A stretch of 64,000 nt of DNA from contig CAWIMC010000005.1 of the NCBI GenBank assembly GCA_963837005.1, forward strand, positions 16,222-80,221. The letters are read 5' to 3'. Shown here piece after piece: positions 51,327-59,484 of the stretch; the stretch's first letter is position 1, and each line of letters starts with the position of its first letter. The position numbers were made by a program, and so were the translations under genes. A model generated the notes under the pieces. That model was not told the origin of the DNA, did no database searches, and saw nothing but the letters and a program-made list of their open reading frames with translations. Source of the stretch: CALDTK01 sp963837005 (GTDB taxonomy: Bacteria; Bacteroidota; Bacteroidia; Chitinophagales; Saprospiraceae).

Positions 51327-52685
51327 TTAAGCAGCGACCACCCGCTGCATACCCCACTGGACATAGGCAGGCAACTGGCTGATCGCATAGATGGGTACGT
51401 TCAGGAGGGTGTAGGCGTAAGCGCTGGAGGTCTGTGCCGCCTCAATACTTGCTGTGTTTTCGAGCACTCGAACGCCGAGGCGACCCTGCGCTCGCTCCAC
51501 GAATTGGTGCAAGCTCCGGAGCTTCCCCTGCGGACCTGACTTTACCTCCACCGGCAGCAGTTCCATACCGTGCCGGAAGACCAGGTCCACCTCCGCGTTG
51601 CTGTTGCTGTTCTCCCGGATCCAGAAGTAGGGTTCGAAGCCGGTCTGCGTCGCGATCAGTTCCTGGGTCACGACGTGCAGCGCCAGGCGACCGCGGTAGG
51701 CCGCATTGGCGTCCGGCATGAAGGCCAGCGCCTCGTGCAAGCCGGAGGCGAAATTGAGTAGGCCAGTGTCCAAAAATTGTAGTCTCGGCTTGGCTCGCTG
51801 CTTCGGCAGGGCCGGCGCCTCCAGGTCGGAGGTCGGGTGGACGACCCGCAGGACGCGCGCCATCTCTAGCAGCTCAAAGGCCTCCTTGACCTCACGCGAG
51901 CGGTAGTTCGAGCCACCGAACCCGGCGTAGGCGAACCGATCAGCCTCCCGTGGGGCTGCCTGTAGTAGAAAGCGCAGCACTTTGCGCTCTGCGTCACTTT
52001 TCGCGTGGCGTTCGAGGTCGATGCGGTAGCTGTCCCAGATGCTGGCGTAGGTGGTTTGGAGGGCCGCGAGTGGTTCGCCCGCGGCAGACCGCTTGACGAT
52101 TTCCGGCATGCCTCCTTTAAGAGTGTAATCGCGAAAGGCTTCGACGAGTAGATCGTGCAGGTGGACCGGTGCCGGGACTGTATGGATCGCCTTGACCAGC
52201 GCATCCTGTCGGTGCCAGCGCAAGTACTCCTCGAAGCATAATGGATAGACGGACATGAACTCTACCCGCCCCACCGGCAGGCTCCGCACCTCACCGAAGG
52301 CAAACTCCAACAGCGAGCCGGCGGCGATCACCTGGACGCAGTCCTGGTCTTCGTACAGGTAGCGCAGGAACTGGATGGCCTGTGGCGCCTGCTGGATCTC
52401 GTCGATGAAGAGCAGCACGCTGTCATCTGGTGCCGGGCTGATGCGCTGCCGTGCGAAGACGAGTTCCAGAAAAGGTGCTACCTCTGGCAGGGTATCAAAA
52501 AGCCTGCGATCTCGCTCCCGCTCGAGGTTGAGTTCGATGAAATGCTCGTAGCGCGTCCCGAGTTGCCGAACCAAGCTCGACTTGCCCACTTGCCGCGGCC
52601 CACGGAGCACGAGCGGCTTGCGACTCATCGTGGTACGCCAAAAGTCCAAAGCCTCGTCGGCTATTCGAGGGAAATACTGCTCCAT
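51327..52685 (-). CDS. AAA ATPase with DUF4143 (ATP-binding protein of the AAA_14 type)
   Basis: The 452-residue protein begins MEQYFPRIADEAL. Walker A is GPRQVGKSSLVRQ (residue ~30) and Walker B is VLLFIDEIQQAPQ, the usual AAA_14 arrangement. DUF4143 is at about 200-370. The C-terminus carries a nuclease-like NAEVDLVFRHGMELLPVEVKSG. These solitary ATPases are common, often mobile genes in Bacteroidota with unclear function. It lies between pheS and hisS in the same orientation, separated from pheS by a palindrome. Confidence 0.93.
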   Translation of the reverse strand: MEQYFPRIADEALDFWRTTMSRKPLVLRGPRQVGKSSLVRQLGTRYEHFIELNLERERDRRLFDTLPEVAPFLELVFARQRISPAPDDSVLLFIDEIQQAPQAIQFLRYLYEDQDCVQVIAAGSLLEFAFGEVRSLPVGRVEFMSVYPLCFEEYLRWHRQDALVKAIHTVPAPVHLHDLLVEAFRDYTLKGGMPEIVKRSAAGEPLAALQTTYASIWDSYRIDLERHAKSDAERKVLRFLLQAAPREADRFAYAGFGGSNYRSREVKEAFELLEMARVLRVVHPTSDLEAPALPKQRAKPRLQFLDTGLLNFASGLHEALAFMPDANAAYRGRLALHVVTQELIATQTGFEPYFWIRENSNSNAEVDLVFRHGMELLPVEVKSGPQGKLRSLHQFVERAQGRLGVRVLENTASIEAAQTSSAYAYTLLNVPIYAISQLPAYVQWGMQRVVAA

Positions 52686-52696
52686 GGCGCAAATAA

Positions 52697-52738
52697 CCCC
52701 TTATCTATGACATGGAATGTCACAAATAAGGGGCTTTT
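52697..52738. terminator. Palindrome between pheS and the DUF4143 ATPase
   Basis: CCCCTTAT (52697) and ATAAGGGG (52726) are the arms, with the inner palindrome TGACAT-GGA-ATGTCA. On the plus strand it is followed by CTTTTT. Its right end is also 12 bases from the ATPase start codon, so it could be a terminator, an operator or both. Confidence 0.5.
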
Positions 52739-52752
52739 TGTGACATGGCTGG

Positions 52753-53796
52753 CTACCAGCTTCCGCTAAAACTCTCCAAAAAGCGTACGTCGTTCTCGAA
52801 GAGTATTCTAATGTCCGTGATCCCGTACTGCAACATGGCCTGTCGCTCGATGCCCATACCGAAGGCGAAGCCGCTGTACTTGTCGGGATCGATGCCGCAG
52901 TTGGTCAACACCTGCGGGTCGACCATGCCGCACCCCAGGATCTCCAGCCAGCCGGTGCCCTTCGTGATGCGGTGCGCATGCTCGTCGGCGAGGCCCCACC
53001 AGACGTCGACCTCGGCGCTCGGCTCGGTGAAGGGGAAGTAGCTCGGGCGCATGCGGATCTTGGCGTCGGGACCGTACATCTCCCGGGCGAAATGGAGCAA
53101 GGTCTGCTTGAGGTCTGCGAAGCTGACACCCTCGTCGATGTAGAGGCCTTCGACCTGGTGGAATTGTGCGTGGCTTCGCGCCGAAATGGTTTCGTTGCGA
53201 TAGACGCGGCCCGGGGCAATGATGCGAATCGGCGGCTTCTGGCTCGTCATGGTGCGGGCCTGTACGCTGGAGGTGTGCGTGCGGAGCAGCAGTTTCTCGG
53301 GGCCACGGACGTAGAAGGTATCGGTCATGTCGCGCGCGGGGTGGTCCTCGGGCGTGTTCATGGCGGCGAAATTGTGCCAGTCGTCCTCGATCTCGCGATC
53401 CTCCACAACGCCGAAGCCGAGGCGCTCGAAGATGCCAATGATGCGGTCGAGCACCAGGTTGATCGGGTGGCGTCCGCCGGGATGCAGAGGCTCGCCGGGG
53501 CGCGAGAGATCGAGGCCGGCGAAGGATTGCTGGGTTTTGGCGGAAGCCTGTTCGGCGCGGGCGTCCTCGAGGCGCTGCTCGGCACGCTGCTTGACTTCGT
53601 TGACGACCAGTCCGTAGGCCTTGCGCTCGTCGGGGGCGAGGTCGCGCATCCCAGCCATGAGACCCTTAACGCTGCCTTTGGCACCCAAAAAGTCGATGCG
53701 AAAACGCTCGAGGAGTTCGGGAGTGCTGAGGTCGGCGGCATCGACTTGGGTGCCGATGGTTGTGGCGTGCGCGAAGACGTTCGTGGTCGTGGACAT
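52753..53796 (-). CDS. pheS: Phenylalanine--tRNA ligase alpha subunit
   Basis: The 347-residue protein has the N-terminal coiled-coil (about 20-95), motif 1 (GGRHPINLVLDRIIGIFERL), motif 2 (GRVYRNETISARSHAQFHQV) and motif 3 (FAFGMGIERQAMLQYGI). PheS forms the alpha2beta2 enzyme with PheT, which is not in this window. The final codons (FSGSW, stop) lie within a 15-nt element at 52758, which appears to extend the usual NDVRFLExF end by a few residues. Another element at 53534 is read as ASAKT in the coiled-coil region. Confidence 0.96.
   Translation of the reverse strand: MSTTTNVFAHATTIGTQVDAADLSTPELLERFRIDFLGAKGSVKGLMAGMRDLAPDERKAYGLVVNEVKQRAEQRLEDARAEQASAKTQQSFAGLDLSRPGEPLHPGGRHPINLVLDRIIGIFERLGFGVVEDREIEDDWHNFAAMNTPEDHPARDMTDTFYVRGPEKLLLRTHTSSVQARTMTSQKPPIRIIAPGRVYRNETISARSHAQFHQVEGLYIDEGVSFADLKQTLLHFAREMYGPDAKIRMRPSYFPFTEPSAEVDVWWGLADEHAHRITKGTGWLEILGCGMVDPQVLTNCGIDPDKYSGFAFGMGIERQAMLQYGITDIRILFENDVRFLESFSGSW
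52758..52772 (-). repeat. 15-nt element, AGC/GCT stem, GGAA loop
   Basis: Sense, forms the last codons of pheS (FSGSW), ending three bases before the stop codon. Confidence 0.75.
53534..53548 (+). repeat. 15-nt element, class A, GGAA loop
   Basis: Antisense in pheS, read as ASAKT. Confidence 0.85.
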
Positions 53797-53872
53797 GGGG
53801 AGAGGAGCTTAGCGGGCGATGCGCTGGACGGGCGGCGAAGGTAGCTCGCACCCCGCGTGTACCTTGCCCGCG

Positions 53873-55162
53873 ATGGAGGAGGCCCCGGTGGCGTACACGC
53901 GCCGCAAAGACGCCCTCGTGGTGGTGGCGATGCTCGTTTGGATGTGGAGCATGGGGGCCACCGGCCGCGCCCCGATGGCGATCGCGCTGTTGGCGCTGGC
54001 GGCGCTGGCGCTGTTCGACTATAAGTCGTCCGGGTCGCGGATCTACATCTCCCAGGAGACCCGCAGCCGGTGGCGTGCGTTTTGGCGAAAGCCGGACTAC
54101 TACCTGCCGGGACTCCTGATGCTCAGCTACTTGATGGCGCTGATCTGGTGCGACGATCGCAGTTTTGTACAGCGACGCGTGCAGTTGAGTGCGCAGGCGT
54201 TTGGGATACCGGCTATCTTTTGGTTGTTGCAGAGTACGCTGGTCCGCTACAAACGCTGTCTTTGGCTCGCGTTCGTGACGTTTGCGGCGGTGCTCGCGGT
54301 GGTGGCGATGGGGTATGCGACTGTTAATCACGAAGCCTTTATGGTGGCGCTCGGCAAGGGAAGAGTAGTGCCGACGCCGATCAGTCACGTTCGCTTTGCG
54401 ATGCTGTGTGCGATGGCGGCGGTGGTGGGCCTTTGGCAAGGGTTAAGCGGAATCGTCGAGCGCGATCGACAGCTAGCGACTTCCGTATGCTTCCTGGTGC
54501 TCGGGGTGCTCCTCACCGTGGCCCTCCACGTGATTGCGGTGCGCACGGGACTCGCCACGCTGTATCTCGGGGGCGCGATTATGGTGGTGCGGCTGGTGGT
54601 GACGCGGCTGCGGTGGTGGCAAGGTCTGGGCGCGTTAACCGTAGTCACGATCGGCCTCAGTGTGCTCGTGTCGACGACCCCGACCTTGATCCGGAAGCTC
54701 AACTTCATGCGCTACGACCTGGAGCAACTCGACACCGATGACGGAACGGCCTACAGCGACGTCGGGCGGCTGGCCAGCATGCAGGCAGCGTGGGACATCG
54801 TGCGGGCGGACCCGTGGCTGGGGTCTGGCGAGACAGGGCTCCGCCAGGCGATGCGCGACCGGTACGCGGCGATGGAAATGTCGGAGTTGGAGCTGCTGCC
54901 GCACAACCAGTTTCTGTTTAGTTGGGGAGCCGCGGGGATCGGGGGCTTGGTGGGGGTCTTTGCGGTATTGCTGGCACCCGCCTTTCGGCAAAACTGGCTG
55001 CGGCAGCCGCTGGTGCTGGAGCTGGTGGTGATGGTGGCGGTGGTGTGTTTTGTGGAGGCACCGCTGGAGAGCGATATCGCGGTGGGGTTGAGTATGCTAG
55101 GGGTGTGGTTGGCGAAGGTGGAGGGCGATTCTGGACGCATGTGCGGGGGGTGGCGCCGATGA
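53873..55162 (+). CDS. O-antigen ligase (Wzy_C)-like polytopic membrane protein
   Basis: From ATG 53873, 429 residues with about ten membrane helices. The large periplasmic loop contains DVGRLASMQAAWDIVRADPW and GSGETGLRQAMRDRYAAM, then the family signature LPHNQFLFSWGAAGIGGLVG. Wzy_C proteins ligate or polymerise surface glycans (O-antigen, S-layer or protein glycosylation). No other glycan genes are adjacent, so the acceptor is unknown. 15-nt elements are translated as AFWRKP (54079, in a cytoplasmic loop) and AFRQN (54980). Confidence 0.8.
   Translation: MEEAPVAYTRRKDALVVVAMLVWMWSMGATGRAPMAIALLALAALALFDYKSSGSRIYISQETRSRWRAFWRKPDYYLPGLLMLSYLMALIWCDDRSFVQRRVQLSAQAFGIPAIFWLLQSTLVRYKRCLWLAFVTFAAVLAVVAMGYATVNHEAFMVALGKGRVVPTPISHVRFAMLCAMAAVVGLWQGLSGIVERDRQLATSVCFLVLGVLLTVALHVIAVRTGLATLYLGGAIMVVRLVVTRLRWWQGLGALTVVTIGLSVLVSTTPTLIRKLNFMRYDLEQLDTDDGTAYSDVGRLASMQAAWDIVRADPWLGSGETGLRQAMRDRYAAMEMSELELLPHNQFLFSWGAAGIGGLVGVFAVLLAPAFRQNWLRQPLVLELVVMVAVVCFVEAPLESDIAVGLSMLGVWLAKVEGDSGRMCGGWRR
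54079..54093 (+). repeat. 15-nt GNRA element, class A
   Basis: Sense in the O-antigen-ligase-like gene, read as FWRKP. Confidence 0.9.
54980..54994 (-). repeat. 15-nt GNRA element, class B
   Basis: Antisense in the same gene, read as AFRQN. Confidence 0.9.
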
Positions 55163-55353
55163 CGTCTTGCCTGTGTTCGAGGAGTTGGGCGTGGCTCGTG
55201 AGTGCGCTGGAAAGGGCAAGGAATAGGAGTACGGGGTTGTGCATCACGAGGGACAATGTCCTTGGTGACAAAGCTCTCGGGTGGCGGGGCGGCGGGGTAT
55301 GGCAGGGATTGCGTAGATGGGGTGGTCATCGCCGTTCTGGTTCTGCGCCCTTT

Positions 55354-56630
55354 AGGGTGCAGCCACCGAGGCAAAGCCGAGTAACCGTTATTTTGGTTCT
55401 GCGCGCTTATTGAGATTTAAAAATTAAAGCGCTGCTCCGGGGAGCGTAGCGTTCTAGGTACTCCTGTGTCGCCGCTCGGAAATGGCGGCTTCGCCGCTGC
55501 GGGGATTTGGCACCGAGGACATGGAGGCGCTACGCTTCGGCACCGAGGGCGGGGAGGCTCCACACGTGGCTTCGCCAAGGTCGGGGGGCGGCTCGGGTGC
55601 GCTCGCCGGAGAGGGTCTGCTCGGACGAGCAGTTTGATTTTTAAAAATCAATTAGGGTGCAGCCACCGAGGCGAAGCCGAGCCTGATACTACCGTACTAT
55701 CGCGCACCCTAATTGAGATTCATAAAAAGCGCTGCTCCGGGGAGCGTAGCGTTCTAGGTACTCCTGTGTCGCCGCTCGGAAATGGCGGCTTCGCCGCTGC
55801 GGGGATTTGGCACCGAGGACATGGAGGCGCTTCGCTTCGGCACCGAGGGCGGGGAGGCTCCACATGTGGCTTCGCCAAGGTCGGGGGGCGGCTCGGGTGC
55901 GCTCGCCGGAGCGGGTCTGCTCGGACGAGCAGTTTGATTTTTAAAACTCAATTAGGGTGCAGCCACCGAGGCGAAGCCGAGTCCTGATACTACGGTACTA
56001 TCGCGCACCCTAATTGAGATTCATAAATTAAAGCGCTGCTCCGGGGAGCGTAGCGTTCTAGGTACTCCTGTGTCGCCGCTCGGAAATGGCGGCTTCGCGC
56101 CGCTACGGGGATTCGGCACCGAGGACATGGAGGCGCTACGCTTCGGCACCGAGGGCGGGGAGGCTCCAAACGTGGCTTCGCCAAGGTCGGGGGGCGGCTC
56201 GGGTGCGCTCGCCGGAGCGGGTCTGCTCGGACGAGCAGTTTAAAATTTTTAAAACTCAATTAGGGTGCAGCCACCGAGGCGGAGCCGAGTCCGATACTAC
56301 GGTACTATCGCGCACCCTAATTGAGATTCATAAATTAAAGCGCTGCTCCGGGGAGCGTAGCGTTCTAGGTACTCTTGTATCGCCGCTCGGAAATGGCGGC
56401 TTCGCCGCTACGGGGATTCGGCACCGAGGACACGGAGGCGCTACGCTTCGGCACCGAGGGCGGGGAGGCTCCACATGTGGCTTCGCCAAGGTCGGGGGGC
56501 GGCTCGGGTGCGCTCGCCGGAGCGGGTCTGCTCGGACGAGCAGTTTAATTTTTAAAACTCAATTAGGGTGCAGCCACCGAGGCGAAGCCGAGCCCAATAA
56601 TACCGTACGAACGCGCACCCTATACAAAAG
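55354..56630. repeat. Tandem array of about four 300-bp units plus a partial fifth
   Basis: The marker AGGGTGCAGCCACCGAGG occurs at 55354, 55654, 55954, 56262 and 56565, so units are 300, 300, 308 and 303 bp. Each unit contains several palindromes: CAATTAGGGTGC / GCACCCTAATTG, CTGCTCG...CGAGCAG and GGCGGCTTCGCCGC. Long frames run through it in more than one phase because of the repeat, but they have no start region or family. It is most likely non-coding. Confidence 0.9.
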
Positions 56631-56714
56631 CGTAGAACCCGATCGTCGCATATCTCGAAGCCGGACAAGCAGGCCATCGGTCGTCCGACGCAACAGCCGA
56701 AACGCGGGTTTCGG

Positions 56715-56729
56715 GTTTTGGCGAAAGCC
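56715..56729 (+). repeat. 15-nt GNRA element, class A
   Basis: Between the 300-bp array and the end of the outer-membrane gene. Confidence 0.9.
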
Positions 56730-56807
56730 GCCCCGCCTGCTATCGGAAAGTGATCCTGCCCGCTAGAGTGCTACTGGCGCACCCGCTGGAGCGACTCGAA
56801 CGCGCCC

Positions 56808-57960
56808 TTACGGACTTACCCAACTGATCCCCACATTAAAGAACAACGGATTGGTCAGCGTCGTCTCCGCCACGTAGGTCTTGTCGCTCCCGAAGAAGCG
56901 CAGGAAGTCACCGTCGTCGAGGTCGAAGGAGTAGTTGTAGCGGTAGCCAGCTCTGCACCGAGAGCCACAGCGTCTTCGTGAGTGCGTGCTCCCAGCCGAG
57001 GCGCAGGCGCACTTCCGAGCGCCGCAGCTCGAGTTCGTCGTAGGGCAGTCCGTAGGTGTCGCGTGCGCCGTTGATCCGGAAGGTATTGCCCTCGATGTCC
57101 CAACCGGCGGTGAGGAGGTTCTTCGGATTCACGTTGCGCCGGTACTGGAAGCGCGCCGGTAGCAGCATCTCGAGACCCCACCTGCCGGTCGGCGCGGTGT
57201 AGAGCAGGTAGTACAGCGGCACGTAATTGAGGGCGCCCCCGAGGTAGGTGCGGCTCAGACCCAGGCCCCACATCCGCCGCTCGCTGGTCTTGACGCCGAA
57301 GATGGCCGCGCCGGTGTAGCGCGTGTAACTCAGCGATTGAAAATCCCCGAGCGTATAGTCGCCGTTGAGGTTGGCGCCGAACTGCCCAATGAGGAAATAG
57401 CGGCTGTTGAGCGGTTTGAAGGCCGTGGCCGTAAAGCCGAGCGTCCGCAGGCCATTGTCGTCGAGCGAACGTGGTAGTGCGTGGCTCTCGGCGTCTGTCG
57501 GGGTCTCGAAAGCGTAGCGCGTGACGGCGTAGTTGAGGCCGAGGTTGAGCAAGAAGCTGTTCTTCGAGTACACCGGGTAGTTGATCGCGAGGCGCTCGCC
57601 GTGGGCGGCGTTGATGCGGTACTCCTCGCCCTTGACATCGGTGCCGAATCTCTGTGGCTGCAGCGTATGCGCCGCCTGGACGTCGTAGCCGAAGGAGACG
57701 AGTTTGGCCGGCGACTGCCCGATGACTTTCGAACTGCAGTACGCCTTGTTGGCGAGCGTCTGAACGAGGCTACCGTAGTCGACCTCCGCATCGCTGTCGT
57801 CCTCGATGATGTCTTCTTCGATAATCTCCTCCTCGATGATCTCCTCCTCGACGGGCGGCGCTACGGGCGGTTTGACCTGCGCGAGGGCATCAGCTGTGAC
57901 AAAAAACAGCGAGAGAAGGAACGTAACTAACGGCGCTTTCTGAGCTAGATGATGTAGCAT
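56808..57960 (-). CDS. Outer-membrane beta-barrel protein of unknown function, frameshifted in this sequence
   Basis: Signal peptide (LVTFLLSLFFVTADALA), then an acidic low-complexity segment rich in EEII repeats (about 38-60), then about 290 residues of alternating beta-strands with aromatic girdles (NYAVTRYAFETP, YFLIGQFGANLNG, WGLGLSRTYLGGALNYVPLY). The frame as given stops at 56908 with an Arg-rich end. Removing one base near 56952 continues it as AGYRYNYSFDLDDGDFLRFF to FFNVGISWVSP, stop at 56808, which is a proper barrel end. DUF6268-like is a possible family label. The DUF2147 gene lies 10 bp upstream in the same direction. Confidence 0.75.
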
Positions 57961-57970
57961 AAGACGCGGT

Positions 57971-58429
57971 CTACTTGCCTTTCATCCGTACCCAGGTGTC
58001 GGTGCGCCCGACGAGCCCAAAGGGGTCGACCGAGCCCCGGACCTCGAGCTTGTCCATGTTCTTCATCTCGATGGTGCAGTAGTAGGTACTGCCGGACTTC
58101 GGGTCGTAGATCGTGCCGTCGGACCACTCCCCGTCCTCGAAGACGAAGTTGCGTAGGTTGAGCATATTCAGCATCGCCTTGCCCTCGGGATCGGTCTTCG
58201 GGTTGCCTTTTTCGTCGTTCGGCTCCTTGAGCCACACGATCTTCCCATGGTAGCGCTCTTTGTCTTTTTCCTTGAAGATCTTGATGTAGGAAGTGCCTTC
58301 GCTCGGCATCCAGACCCCGACGATGTCGTTGGCGGAGGTCGCGCCTGTGGCGAGGTTTGGCGCGGGGCGAAAGGAGAGGGTCACGGCGGCGAGGAAGCAG
58401 GCCAGGACGAGGTAGATCGCGGTTTTCAT
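57971..58429 (-). CDS. DUF2147-family secreted protein
   Basis: The 152-residue protein has a signal peptide (AIYLVLACFLAAVTLSF). The mature part has the DUF2147 pattern: DIVGVWMPSEGTSYIKIF, YHGKIVWLKEPND, the GEWSDGTIYDPKSGSTYYC loop and a C-terminal DTWVRMKGK. These are lipocalin-like beta-barrels of unknown ligand, usually periplasmic. It is probably co-transcribed with the outer-membrane protein downstream. A 15-nt element lies 53 bp before the start. Confidence 0.9.
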   Translation of the reverse strand: MKTAIYLVLACFLAAVTLSFRPAPNLATGATSANDIVGVWMPSEGTSYIKIFKEKDKERYHGKIVWLKEPNDEKGNPKTDPEGKAMLNMLNLRNFVFEDGEWSDGTIYDPKSGSTYYCTIEMKNMDKLEVRGSVDPFGLVGRTDTWVRMKGK

Positions 58430-58481
58430 AAGTGGTGGTTTGGTTACGGAGCCGGAGGCACAAGGTACGCGAGAAGGGTGT

Positions 58482-58496
58482 GTTTTGCCGAAAGGC
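58482..58496 (+). repeat. 15-nt GNRA element, class B
   Basis: 53 bp upstream of the DUF2147 start. Confidence 0.9.
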
Positions 58497-58824
58497 GGAT
58501 GGGGGAGGCTTTATTGCGCCGTTCGGGTCGCTCCAGCGAAGGGTGCCGTTGTGGAGCGAGTTGCCGAGCGAGAGCCTGCCCGGCGCCTTCGCTTTGCATC
58601 GTTGTCAAACCGTCTGCGTAGGAGGCGGATATCACGGCCCGCTGATTTTGGGGCCGTGGCGCACTCGCTGGAGCGACCCGAACGCGCCCGTTACGTGTAG
58701 TCCCTTCGACAGGACCTGCGTCCGGACCCACTACTTTGGGCACACGGGCGAGCCATCCGACCAACGAGTCCTCCTCGGGAGTGCCAGGCGCTCGGCAGGT
58801 GATGAGCTCGTCGGTCCCCGCGTA

Positions 58825-58839
58825 GTTTTGGCGCAAGCC
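58825..58839 (+). repeat. 15-nt element, class A, GCAA loop
   Basis: Ends immediately before the DUF3253 ATG, where a ribosome-binding site would be. Confidence 0.8.
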
Positions 58840-58841
58840 CC

Positions 58842-59087
58842 ATGCCCGACCCTCAGTCCCACATCCTTGCCCTCCTTCGCAAACGTACCCCCACGTCCTC
58901 CATCTGCCCCTCCGAGGTGGCCCGTGCCCTCTACCCCGACGACTGGCGCACCCGTATGGGCGAAGTGCGCGACGCGGCGCGGGTTTTGGCGAAAGCCGGA
59001 GAGATACGCGTCACTCAAGGAGACATCGAATTAGGCCCGACAGCCATATGGAAGGGTCCGATCCGGTTGCGAATGCCTTCAATCTAG
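58842..59087 (+). CDS. DUF3253-family small protein
   Basis: The 81-residue protein is a winged-helix-like DUF3253 domain: ILALLRKRTPTSSICPSEVA, RALYPDDWRTRMGEVRDAAR, VLAKAGEIRVTQGD and the terminal GPIRLR. Cytoplasmic; no function is established for the family. Its coding sequence contains a perfect 15-nt element at 58983 (VLAKA), and a variant ends three bases before its ATG. Confidence 0.88.
   Translation: MPDPQSHILALLRKRTPTSSICPSEVARALYPDDWRTRMGEVRDAARVLAKAGEIRVTQGDIELGPTAIWKGPIRLRMPSI
58983..58997 (+). repeat. 15-nt GNRA element, class A
   Basis: Sense in the DUF3253 gene, read as VLAKA. Confidence 0.9.
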
Positions 59088-59484
59088 AAAGCGTAGGTGA
59101 CTAGTACGGGGACGATCAAACAGCCGCCATTCCAAAAAAAAATATTACTACCCTTCGCATTACGCTACTCGCCCGAATTTCCTAATTTGAATTTGCCGTG
59201 AATTTTCGCTTCTTTTTCAACACAAACGAAGGTCGAGAAGCGCAATCCACTACCGAGACGATGCAAGCTGCTTGCCGCGCATCGGCGCAGGACCCAGGCA
59301 AGCCTCGAGTCAGTCGGGCATCCCACTTCCTTTAACCTTCAGCAAAACACCTCCACCACCCCCACATCTCCAGCGTGATGGCAGCGTGTCCGCAAGATTA
59401 AGTTACCGTGCACGGGTGGTCTACTTGCGGACCGGCAATGCAGATTTGGCGCGGCCGCGGCACGAGCGCCGGCGGCAAACGTCC
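59088..59484. other. Leader of the T9SS surface-protein gene
   Basis: AT-rich at 59130-59230 (GTGAATTTTCGCTTCTTTTT, TCCTAATTTGAATTTG), consistent with a promoter region, then GC-rich. No gene found; exact promoter boxes are not clear. Confidence 0.45.

Larger units (their letters stand above)
58430..58841. other. Intergenic region with a split inverted repeat
   Basis: CGTTCGGGTCGCTCCAGCG at about 58518 is the reverse complement of CGCTGGAGCGACCCGAACG at about 58669. A third variant lies at 56783-56803. There are 15-nt elements at 58482 and 58825. No gene is supported. Confidence 0.6.

Noticed and set aside
55466..56766. Two long plus-strand ORFs (173 and 226 codons) in the 300-bp array
   Set aside because: They arise from the repeat itself, are Arg/Gly-rich, change frame between units and have no start signal.
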